From positions 1 to 5,416 of the forward strand of contig CAJOOX010000047.1 of the NCBI GenBank assembly GCA_905236195.1: a DNA stretch of 5,416 bases, given 5' to 3'. The notes below the pieces were generated by a model. The model saw only the letters and a program-made list of their open reading frames with translations, did not search any database and was not told the origin of the DNA. This stretch comes from an uncultured Bacteroidales bacterium (GTDB taxonomy: Bacteria; Bacteroidota; Bacteroidia; Bacteroidales; UBA3663). A program made the position numbers and the translations under genes. Positions 1-5,416 of this stretch are shown one piece after another; the first letter of the stretch is position 1, and the number at the start of each line of letters is the position of its first letter.

Positions 1-1449
1 GACGGAAACGTCGTAGTCGCGCGAGGGCATCATCCAGAAGAAGCCCAGCCCCACCTGATCGGCCAGCTGGGGTCGCAGCAGGTTGGAGCTGACAGCATAG
101 CGGTCGAATGGGGTCGAGGTATCCTGGTTGCGAAGGGCATGCACGGGCTGGGAGGTGCGGCTGTAGCCCGCCTTGACGCTGAGCTGAGGGGATGGGCGCC
201 AAAGGACGGAGACGCGCGGTTCGACCGAGACCCACGTCTTGACAGGCCGCCACTCGCGGCGACGGTGGATCCACGTGATATTGCCGTCGGCATCGATGTC
301 GTAGTAGAACGGTCCGCCCAATGCCGAGAACGCACCCGCCCGTACGCCCGCCATGAAGGTGAAGCTGCGTGCCGGTGTGTCGTACTGCCATTCGGCCCAT
401 GCGCTATTGTCCCAAGCCTTGCGTCGTTCGACCTCGTGGCTGGAGAGAATCTCCCATTCGGCCGACTTGACATCGGTGAGCATGGTACGTGCTCCGGCGT
501 TGAACTCATGGCGACCGGCCGTGATGCGGACGTTGTGCTTGAGGCCCGTATGGCGGATGTGTCCGCGGTAGTTCTGGTCGGAGTCCAGGAGTCGGATGCT
601 GTTGTCCATATCGTAGGACGAGACGAAGAGGGATGTTTTCGCCTCGGTACGGTGCGAACGGAAGAGCCACTGGAGACTGGTCGTCATGTTGCGCCAATCG
701 ACTGCCACAAGATCACTCACGGCCGTGCGGTCCTTGCTGACAAAGGCGGAGAGCTGCAGGGTATGCCCGTCGTTAACAGTCCAGTTGAGCTTCAAGTTGG
801 CATCGAAAAAATAGAGCTCGTTGTTGCGGTACTTGTTGCTGAGTTTGAAGAAAAGGTCGGCATAGGAACGCCGCGCATTGAGGAGCATCGAAAGCCGGTC
901 GCGTAACAGGGGACCCTCGACAGAGGCCTTGGCCGACAGTAGTCCGATGCCGACATTGCCGCCCCAGGCGTCTCTGCGTCCGGCACGGCTCGTGATGTCG
1001 AAGACGGCCGACGACGCACCGCCATAGCGGGCGGGAGCCAGCCCTTTGTAGAGGGTGGCTCCGGCCAGCGCGTTGTCGTTGAAGGCCGAGAAGAGACCGG
1101 CCAGATGGCCCACATTATAGACGGGAGCCTCATCGAGAAGAATGCTGTTCTGGGCCGCTGTGCCGCCGCGCACCTGGAAGTTGGATGAAGCATCGCTTTC
1201 GGCCTTGACGCCCGGCAGGAGCTGGAGCGAACGCATAACATCGGCCTCGCCGAAGAGGGCGGGCCGGCTGGTGATGTCACGTACTTGCATCTGTTCGGCT
1301 CCCAACTGAAGCGAGGAAACACGCCGTCCGGCATCGTTGGCCACAACGACAACTTCCTCCAACTCCTCCTGCTGGACGCGGGTGGTGTCGGAACGGGCCG
1401 CCTGGGGCAGGCCCGTGAGAGCCGATAACAGAAGAATCAGTACATTCAT
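1..1449 (-). CDS. TonB-dependent outer-membrane receptor, N-terminal part (runs off the window)
   Basis: This frame is open for 483 codons from the ATG at 1449 to the window edge, so the C-terminal barrel is incomplete. Residues 1-17 are a short hydrophobic signal (MNVLILLLSALTGLPQA). A TonB box follows (EELEEVVVVA, about 28-38), then a plug domain over about 55-155, with 'LQLLPGV' near 75-81, 'FQVRGG' at 91-96, 'LLDEAPVYN' at 104-112 and 'YGGASSAVFDI' near 142-152. From about 160, alternating aromatic/polar strands such as 'LSMLLNARRSYADLFF' fit the start of the barrel. The family imports large or scarce ligands across the outer membrane using TonB energy. The plug resembles Bacteroidota non-SusC receptors, and the usual N-terminal carboxypeptidase-like regulatory domain is absent. 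An in-frame TGA about eight codons upstream makes 1449 the only sensible ATG. The start overlaps the preceding gene by ATGA. The ligand cannot be read from the sequence; the pectin genes upstream suggest oligosaccharide, the His-rich neighbour suggests metal, and neither is proven. Confidence 0.93.
   Translation of the reverse strand, partial: MNVLILLLSALTGLPQAARSDTTRVQQEELEEVVVVANDAGRRVSSLQLGAEQMQVRDITSRPALFGEADVMRSLQLLPGVKAESDASSNFQVRGGTAAQNSILLDEAPVYNVGHLAGLFSAFNDNALAGATLYKGLAPARYGGASSAVFDITSRAGRRDAWGGNVGIGLLSAKASVEGPLLRDRLSMLLNARRSYADLFFKLSNKYRNNELYFFDANLKLNWTVNDGHTLQLSAFVSKDRTAVSDLVAVDWRNMTTSLQWLFRSHRTEAKTSLFVSSYDMDNSIRLLDSDQNYRGHIRHTGLKHNVRITAGRHEFNAGARTMLTDVKSAEWEILSSHEVERRKAWDNSAWAEWQYDTPARSFTFMAGVRAGAFSALGGPFYYDIDADGNITWIHRRREWRPVKTWVSVEPRVSVLWRPSPQLSVKAGYSRTSQPVHALRNQDTSTPFDRYAVSSNLLRPQLADQVGLGFFWMMPSRDYDVSV
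1446..1449 (-). other. ATGA stop/start overlap (translational coupling site)
   Basis: The stop codon TGA of the small His-rich gene (1448-1446) shares bases with the ATG of the TonB receptor (1449-1447), giving the classic four-base ATGA overlap. An AGGA lies directly against the ATG, too close for a normal Shine-Dalgarno site. Ribosomes ending the first gene probably restart on the second, which would tie receptor output to the small protein. The receptor is in the -1 frame relative to the small gene, and no standard slippery heptamer is visible, so reinitiation is more likely than frameshifting. Confidence 0.8.
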
Positions 1450-1769
1450 TCCTGCGAGGGGGCAGGTCGGATTTCAGGTTCAACGGAAGGAGATGCTGCC
1501 GGAGCAGATGCAGGGGCAGATTCCGAAACCGGAGCCTGCGGAGTAGCCGGAGCGGCGGCCTTAGGGGCATCCGCTTCGTGGTGATGGTGGTGTTCATGCC
1601 GTCTGTGCATAATGCCAAGTTCGACAAGTTCCTGCTGTACTGCTTTTTCACGTTTGTTCCTGGTGTGGTCACCATGAGCAACTGCATAGACGCGACTGGG
1701 ACTAACCCAATGTTTGAAGGCCAGATGGATGTAAGTGTCGCGATGTTTGGCCTGGAGAAACTGGAACAT
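1446..1769 (-). CDS. Small His-rich protein with Ala/Pro-rich tail, function unknown
   Basis: This is a 107-residue protein I cannot assign to a named family. Residues 1-54 are a compact, charged, probably helical segment with 'HWVSPSRVYAVAHGDHTRNK' around 20-39. It has a weak helix-turn-helix feel and resembles, from memory, small Bacteroidota proteins carrying a 'VYxLAHG' motif. Residues 55-64 form a His cluster (H55, H58, then five in a row at 60-64), a plausible Ni/Zn/Co/Cu ligand site. Residues 66-107 are low-complexity Ala/Pro/Ser, probably a disordered linker. There is no signal peptide or membrane segment, so it is probably cytoplasmic. The ATG at 1769 lies 42 bases after the GH105 stop behind an A-rich leader, and its stop overlaps the receptor start, which argues that it is a real gene. 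Possible roles are a regulator or metal-binding accessory of the receptor; both are inference. Confidence 0.72.
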   Translation of the reverse strand: MFQFLQAKHRDTYIHLAFKHWVSPSRVYAVAHGDHTRNKREKAVQQELVELGIMHRRHEHHHHHEADAPKAAAPATPQAPVSESAPASAPAASPSVEPEIRPAPSQE

Positions 1770-1811
1770 TGATTGATTTTATGGTTGTTATTAGAGACAG
1801 AGCGGAGGAGC

Positions 1812-3011
1812 CTAGCGTCCGGCCTCAGCCAGAAGGCTGGCCATGATGTAGGGACCGACGCCCTTGGGATCGTTGTCGCGGATGATTTCGTTGACGTAAT
1901 AGTCGAAGGACCCGTCGCGGTAGGGTTTGCCGCCCAGACCGGCCACGCCGCATACGCGGGTGAGGGATATGGTGCCGTCGTCATCCTGACGGATGAAGTG
2001 AGTATTGAGCCCCTCGAGGGCACGAATGCCGCGGTCCCAGTATTCGTCGGGGAGATAGCCCTGTTTGGCACCCTTGAGGAAGGTGTAGGCAAACATGGCG
2101 GTACAGCTGGTCTCGAGGTAGTTGCCCTCGCGCTGTCCCTGGTCGAGAACCTGGTACCAGGCACCCGTCGCGGGGTCTTCAATCTTGACGAGACTCCCGG
2201 CGAGGGGACGGAGAATAGCGAGAATGGAATCACGTCCGCTGTAGTCGACGGGCAGGAAGTCGAGCACATCGACCATCGCCATTGCGAACCAGCCGAGGGC
2301 ACGTCCCCAGACGTGGGGCGCCTGTCCGGTTACTGAGTCGGCCCATTGCTGCTGACGGCTCTCATCCCAAGCGTGGCGATAGAGACCGTTAGCGGGGTCG
2401 TAGGTGTGACGTGCGATGACGGTAAACTGCCGTACCACATCGTCGAAGGCAGCGTCTCTAACCGAGTCGGAGAGGAAGCGTTGGGCATACTGCGCATAGA
2501 AGGGCGCCTCCATGTAGATGCCGTCGAGCCACATCTGCCAGGGATAGGCTTTCTTGTGCCAAAAACCGCCCTCCGACACACGGGGATGGGTGGTGAGCTG
2601 GCTATAGAGGGTATCGAGGGCCGTCCGGAAACGGGGATCGCCCGTGCGGTCGTACCACATGAACATCATCTTGCCGGGGTTGATGTGGTCGAGCGTGTAG
2701 TTGCTGAGTTTATAGGTGAGGATTTGTCCGTCGGGGGTGATGATAGAGTCCATGTATCCACGTACGTAGTCGGCCACTGTGGCATCGAGCTGGGGATACT
2801 GACGAGCGGTCATGAGCATTGCTTGCAACTCGAGACCATGGGTGTAGTTCCACCTGAGCCGCGTGTTGAAGTCAATCTCCCGGGCAGAGGGCATGCGGAC
2901 AATCTCGGACTGGACCATGCGGACGGAGTTGGGTTCACTCTGGGTCCCGGGTTTTGCGCTGCATGCTGTGAGGAGTACCAAGGTGGTGGCGAAGAGGGAG
3001 AGGATTTTCAT
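1812..3011 (-). CDS. GH105 unsaturated (rhamno)galacturonyl hydrolase, lipoprotein
   Basis: This 399-residue protein has the length expected for a GH105 enzyme plus a leader. These enzymes (YteR/YesR type) hydrolyse the 4,5-unsaturated galacturonic acid that pectin lyases leave at the non-reducing end of oligosaccharides. Residues 1-16 are a lipoprotein signal ending in lipobox LTAC with Cys17; no acidic surface-export motif follows, so a periplasm-facing anchor is likely. The catalytic fold is an (alpha/alpha)6 barrel. Visible motifs are 'YPWQMWLDGIYM' with the probable acid/base D163, 'YRHAWDES' (H213, W215, D216), 'PHVWGRALGWFAMAM' (R237, G240, W241), 'LETSCTAMFAY' (299-309), and the C-terminal 'DGSFDYYVNE' and 'DPKGVGPYIMA' stretches. 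All key positions appear intact. The gene starts 73 bases after the pectin esterase stop with no promoter consensus between, so it is probably co-transcribed with it and acts after esters are removed and the backbone is cut. Rhamnogalacturonan versus homogalacturonan products cannot be told apart here. Confidence 0.95.
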   Translation of the reverse strand: MKILSLFATTLVLLTACSAKPGTQSEPNSVRMVQSEIVRMPSAREIDFNTRLRWNYTHGLELQAMLMTARQYPQLDATVADYVRGYMDSIITPDGQILTYKLSNYTLDHINPGKMMFMWYDRTGDPRFRTALDTLYSQLTTHPRVSEGGFWHKKAYPWQMWLDGIYMEAPFYAQYAQRFLSDSVRDAAFDDVVRQFTVIARHTYDPANGLYRHAWDESRQQQWADSVTGQAPHVWGRALGWFAMAMVDVLDFLPVDYSGRDSILAILRPLAGSLVKIEDPATGAWYQVLDQGQREGNYLETSCTAMFAYTFLKGAKQGYLPDEYWDRGIRALEGLNTHFIRQDDDGTISLTRVCGVAGLGGKPYRDGSFDYYVNEIIRDNDPKGVGPYIMASLLAEAGR

Positions 3012-3034
3012 ATTTTTTTTCCGATTATTTTTTG

Positions 3035-3080
3035 CGTTATATCGTTATATCGTTATGACGTTATTCCGTTATGACGGGAT
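3035..3080. repeat. Tandem 8-bp repeat (CGTTATnn, five perfect cores) in intergenic spacer
   Basis: On the plus strand the hexamer CGTTAT occurs at 3035, 3043, 3051, 3059 and 3067, exactly every 8 bases, separated by the dinucleotides at, at, ga and tc. A degenerate sixth unit, CGGGAT, follows at 3075. On the transcribed strand the unit reads ATAACG. The array fills over half of the 73-base gap between the pectin esterase stop (3085) and the GH105 start (3011), leaving an A-rich stretch just before the GH105 ATG. It could be a slippage-prone microsatellite, a multi-site protein-binding array, or a neutral spacer; the sequence alone does not decide. Confidence 0.9.
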
Positions 3081-3084
3081 AGTT

Positions 3085-4842
3085 TTATTTTCCGGCGGGA
3101 TTCCAGTTGTCGGAGCCGGCAAGTACTTTTTCGATTGAGAAGGCTGCGGCTTCGGAGGGGGAGATCTGACGGGACCAGGAGACGCGACGGGAGGTGTCGG
3201 CACCGGGTCCGGTGTTACCATACTCGAAATAACGGGCAGTGGCTTCGTTGGCGGTCTTTCCCCAATTGTGCCATCCCTCGGGACGGATGTTTGCGCCCAT
3301 CTCGCAGTTGATGAAGACGACGTTGGAGTAGGGCCGCCAGGGACGGCCGAGGTAGGAGAGGACACCTTCGTCGGCGGTGAGGCAGCAGTTGTGGAACACG
3401 AAACCGGTTTGACCCTGCAGCGTTGAGGCTGCCGTATAGTAGCCATTGGAGGTCATGTGGAGATGACAGCGGTTGAAGACGCAGGTGGCCCATCCGAAGA
3501 TGAAGTCCACAGTGCCCTCTATATAGCAGTCCTCATAGTATTCGCGGGTCTGGAGCGCGCCTTCGTCACTCTCGCCGTGGGGATAGAGAGTGTCCTGATT
3601 GCCCAGGAAACGGCAGCGGCGGAAAACGGCACGGTCACCCTTGACAAAGAGGGCCACGGCCTGTCCCACGCGACCGGCACTGTTGCGGAAGGTGATGCCT
3701 TCGGCCGTGAAGCCGGGGGCATAGATATAGCAAGACGAAGAGCCGGAGGTGCCGACCTCCTCGCCAAAGCGGTTGAGCGTTTTGGCACAGTTGCCGTAGG
3801 AAAGGATGCAAGCACCGTCCTCGCGAGCGATGAGGTGTACGTTCTGTTTGCTCTCGGCCAGGACGAGTTTCTCCTCATAGACACCGGGCTGGAGCAGGAT
3901 GGTTGTGGTCTGTTTGCGGAAATCGGGCACAGCGTCGAAGGCCTCCTGGACGGTGAAGAAATCGCCAGAACCATCCTTGGCGACCACAAAGTCGGTGCGA
4001 CGAATGAAGGGACGCAGACCAGGCACGGTCTCGGCCAGAGCATCGGCAGCCAGGCCGGCGATGATGCGTCCGCCACGGATGTTGAGGTGCGTATTGTCTT
4101 TGCGACCCTTGATGGCCGCAATATTGGTGTTAGGTTCAATCCAGCAGAACAGTTTCTTGGATTCCACGGGTCCGAGCCGTTCGATGTAGTCGTGGGTGAT
4201 GCGGTTCATATCGACAAAGGGCACACCCAGTTCGCGGGCGACGGTAGCTGGCGGCAACAGGTAGTTGGCTTTCGAACCGTCGGCACGTGTGAGGATGTGG
4301 GTCTCGACGAGCGTATCGCCCTCGACGGGCTGGGGCTTCTCTTTCTCGTCGGTCTTGCCGAAAGCATCGTCCTTGTCCTCCGGATTGGGAATGAAGTTGC
4401 GGCGCACGATGGCATTCATGAGAATGGGCGTGGCTCCTTTGGCCATCGTCTCGCGACAGAAACGGCGGAGGTTGTCATCGAACGTCGAACCGGGTTCGGT
4501 GTGGCGGTCCGGTTTCGGTTTCTCGTCGTTGTGGCCGAACTGGATGATGACATAGTCGCCGGGCTGTACCTTGCCGATGACGGCATCCCAGCGTCCCTCG
4601 TTGATGAAGGAGAGGGAGGAACGGCCGTTCACGGCATGATTGTCGACCACAACGTCGGAGGTGAAATAACCGGAGAGCATCTGTCCCCAACCTCGTTCCT
4701 GATTGTCGTTGTCGAGAGGCTTGTTGGCCATTGTGGAGTCGCCGATCATGAAGACGGTGACAGGTTTCTTCTCGCCGGCACTCGTAAGAACGAGGAGCAC
4801 AGCCAGGGCAAAGGCAATAACAGAGAAAAGTTTTTTAATCAT
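3085..4842 (-). CDS. Secreted bifunctional pectin esterase: CE12-like acetylesterase fused to CE8-like pectin methylesterase
   Basis: This 585-residue protein carries two deacylases. Residues 1-22 are a signal peptide (MIKKLFSVIAFALAVLLVLTSA). The first domain, about 25-272, is an SGNH/GDSL hydrolase of rhamnogalacturonan acetylesterase type: 'MIGDSTM' with nucleophile S36, 'AVNGRS' (N72, G73), 'FGHNDEKP' (H104, N105, D106) and 'DNTHLN' supplying D249 and H252. The second domain, about 283-580, is a pectin methylesterase beta-helix: 'VAKDGSGDFFTVQEAFDAVP' near its start, Q394, 'GNQDTLY' (Q416, acid/base D417), 'VDFIFG' (nucleophile D446) and 'YLGRPWR' (R500, W502). Both catalytic sets are complete. 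The enzyme should remove acetyl and methyl esters from pectin in the periplasm or outside, exposing it to lyases. The ATG at 4842 was chosen over an in-frame TTG at 4863, because the TTG overlaps the promoter box and would put a polar stretch before the signal. It leads the operon and GH105 follows. Confidence 0.95.
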   Translation of the reverse strand: MIKKLFSVIAFALAVLLVLTSAGEKKPVTVFMIGDSTMANKPLDNDNQERGWGQMLSGYFTSDVVVDNHAVNGRSSLSFINEGRWDAVIGKVQPGDYVIIQFGHNDEKPKPDRHTEPGSTFDDNLRRFCRETMAKGATPILMNAIVRRNFIPNPEDKDDAFGKTDEKEKPQPVEGDTLVETHILTRADGSKANYLLPPATVARELGVPFVDMNRITHDYIERLGPVESKKLFCWIEPNTNIAAIKGRKDNTHLNIRGGRIIAGLAADALAETVPGLRPFIRRTDFVVAKDGSGDFFTVQEAFDAVPDFRKQTTTILLQPGVYEEKLVLAESKQNVHLIAREDGACILSYGNCAKTLNRFGEEVGTSGSSSCYIYAPGFTAEGITFRNSAGRVGQAVALFVKGDRAVFRRCRFLGNQDTLYPHGESDEGALQTREYYEDCYIEGTVDFIFGWATCVFNRCHLHMTSNGYYTAASTLQGQTGFVFHNCCLTADEGVLSYLGRPWRPYSNVVFINCEMGANIRPEGWHNWGKTANEATARYFEYGNTGPGADTSRRVSWSRQISPSEAAAFSIEKVLAGSDNWNPAGK

Positions 4843-4860
4843 AAATGTGTTATTTGTGTG

Positions 4861-4892
4861 CAAATATAGTCATTTCCGTCCAAACTGCCAAA
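4861..4892 (-). promoter_or_regulatory. Bacteroidetes-type promoter (TTTG-N20-TATATTTG) for the pectin genes
   Basis: On the minus strand a TTTG (4892-4889) is followed after exactly 20 bases by TATATTTG (4868-4861). This matches the Bacteroidetes -33 TTTG and -7 TAnnTTTG elements without mismatch and with normal spacing. The implied start of transcription is near 4852-4856, leaving only about 10-14 bases before the ATG at 4842. That leader (cacaaataacacattt) is A-rich and has no Shine-Dalgarno site, as is common in this phylum. The promoter sits just after the glycosyltransferase stop, so the pectin genes should form their own transcription unit. No clear operator or repeat is seen next to it. 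Confidence 0.8.
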
Positions 4893-4899
4893 AAAAATG

Positions 4900-5416
4900 T
4901 CAAAAAAGTGTGCTCATGAGGGTGATTTTGTACAAATCGAAGGCTTTCAGAGACCTTAGCGGTGACAAAAGTAAGCGTTTGAGCAGCGGCAGCAGGACGG
5001 GAGCGAGAGTCCGGAGTACGCCCAGCAGACCGAGGGTGAGGAGTCGGTTCTTAGCCCGGAGGAGAGGGATGCGATCCACTTCGTCGGGGAGGAGTCTGCG
5101 TTCGATGGCCGCCAGGTTGCGGACACCCTGTTCCGTCTTGGACAGGAAGTCGGCATTGCTGTCGAGGGAGTCGTGGATGACCGGTGCGTTGACATAGACA
5201 TAGCGGGCGCCTTCGCGTGAGGCCTGAAAACCGAAGAGGGTATCCTCGTGGCCGTAGGTACGGATGGTCTCGTCGAAGGGATGGGCCAGGAAGAAGTCAC
5301 GACGTACGGCAAAATTGTTGGATGTGAAATTACGGACCGGCTTGCTGGCACTCACACAGGGTTCGCGGTGGGAACCGATGAGCCAGTGGAGACGGCATTC
5401 CGAAGGGTAGAACTCC
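4900..5416 (-). CDS. Family 2 glycosyltransferase, C-terminal 171 residues (start outside the window)
   Basis: The frame is open from the window edge to TGA at 4902-4900, so only the C-terminal part is present. Window residues 27-62 hold 'VRNFTSNNFAVRRDFF', then 'HPFDETIRTYGHEDTLFGFQ'. This pattern is typical of the acceptor-side half of GT-A fold family 2 transferases: the acidic GHED motif is the likely catalytic-base region, and the SNNFAVRR stretch helps shape the sugar-binding pocket. The last 60 or so residues are basic and hydrophobic ('LLTLGLLGVLRTLAPVLLPL'), fitting membrane association, and end in 'FDLYKITLM'. The donor-binding N-terminus, with its DxD motif, is not in the window. 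It probably transfers a sugar from a nucleotide donor during surface polysaccharide or glycolipid synthesis; donor and acceptor cannot be told. A promoter separates it from the pectin genes, so it is probably unrelated to them. In-window GTG codons such as the one at 5355 are internal, not starts. Confidence 0.88.
   Translation of the reverse strand, partial: EFYPSECRLHWLIGSHREPCVSASKPVRNFTSNNFAVRRDFFLAHPFDETIRTYGHEDTLFGFQASREGARYVYVNAPVIHDSLDSNADFLSKTEQGVRNLAAIERRLLPDEVDRIPLLRAKNRLLTLGLLGVLRTLAPVLLPLLKRLLLSPLRSLKAFDLYKITLMSTLF

Noticed and set aside
139..906. 255-codon plus-strand open frame opposite the TonB receptor
   Set aside because: It is in the same triplet register as the receptor, so it is a shadow of its codon use. 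It has no recognisable domain, and the receptor frame has clear plug motifs.
1446..1475. Programmed -1 frameshift joining the small protein to the TonB receptor
   Set aside because: The receptor is in the -1 frame, and a run of five C lies nearby, but it is not arranged as a standard X XXY YYZ heptamer in the reading frame and no strong downstream stem is evident. The ATGA overlap explains the layout more simply.
1277..2302. 341-codon minus-strand open frame spanning the GH105 end, the small gene and the receptor start
   Set aside because: It crosses three gene boundaries in an alternative frame, its composition is Ser/Arg/Pro-rich, and it has no domain signature.
4843..4863. TTG at 4863 as the start of the pectin esterase (adds seven residues)
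   Set aside because: The TTG is part of the -7 promoter box, upstream of the expected transcript start, and would place a polar segment before an otherwise normal signal peptide. The ATG at 4842 fits better.
3457..4869. 470-codon open frame on the plus strand opposite the pectin esterase
   Set aside because: It uses the same triplets as the esterase read in reverse. In GC-rich coding sequence the sense codons TTA, CTA and TCA that would create antisense stops are rare. The translation shows no family motif, while the esterase strand has two full catalytic sets.
4889..4910. T-rich run after the glycosyltransferase stop as an intrinsic terminator
   Set aside because: No GC-rich stem precedes the T-tract, and the same bases form the -33 part of the next promoter.
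4927..4936. Perfect 10-bp palindrome TTTGTACAAA near the end of the glycosyltransferase gene
   Set aside because: It lies in coding sequence for the conserved FDLYK stretch, has no loop or partner copy, and a palindrome of this size in several kilobases can arise by chance.

Overview
The window looks like part of a Bacteroidota chromosome, most likely a gut or rumen Bacteroidales of fairly high GC (Prevotella- or Alistipes-like composition). The genus is inference. The supporting signs are a TonB-dependent receptor with an 'EEVVVVA' TonB box, a lipobox lipoprotein glycosidase, a promoter matching the Bacteroidetes form TTTG-N20-TAnnTTTG, and A-rich leaders in place of clear Shine-Dalgarno sites. 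All five genes lie on the minus strand, so transcription runs from high to low coordinates.

In order of transcription: (1) 4900-5416 is the C-terminal end of a family 2 glycosyltransferase whose start lies beyond the window. (2) 4861-4892 is a very good Bacteroidetes promoter just after that gene's stop. (3) 3085-4842 is a secreted two-domain pectin de-esterase: an SGNH/GDSL esterase of the rhamnogalacturonan acetylesterase type (CE12-like) followed by a pectin methylesterase (CE8-like). (4) 3035-3080 is a spacer with five perfect CGTTAT cores at an exact 8-bp period. (5) 1812-3011 is a GH105 unsaturated (rhamno)galacturonyl hydrolase lipoprotein. (6) 1446-1769 is a 107-residue protein with a five-histidine run and an Ala/Pro-rich tail; I do not recognise its function. 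(7) 1-1449 is the N-terminal 483 residues of a TonB-dependent outer-membrane receptor, overlapping gene 6 by the four bases ATGA.

Genes 3 and 4 form a clear pectin module. The esterase strips acetyl and methyl esters from pectin, lyases encoded elsewhere would cut the backbone, and the GH105 enzyme removes the unsaturated uronic acid left at the non-reducing end. The small protein and receptor follow at close spacing and may belong to the same transcript. However, the receptor is not of the SusC type and no SusD is visible, so a role in pectin uptake is unproven; the His-rich neighbour also allows a metal or metal-chelate cargo. There is no gene-free stretch longer than about 75 bases. I see no RNA genes, insertion sequences, CRISPR arrays or convincing intrinsic terminators.
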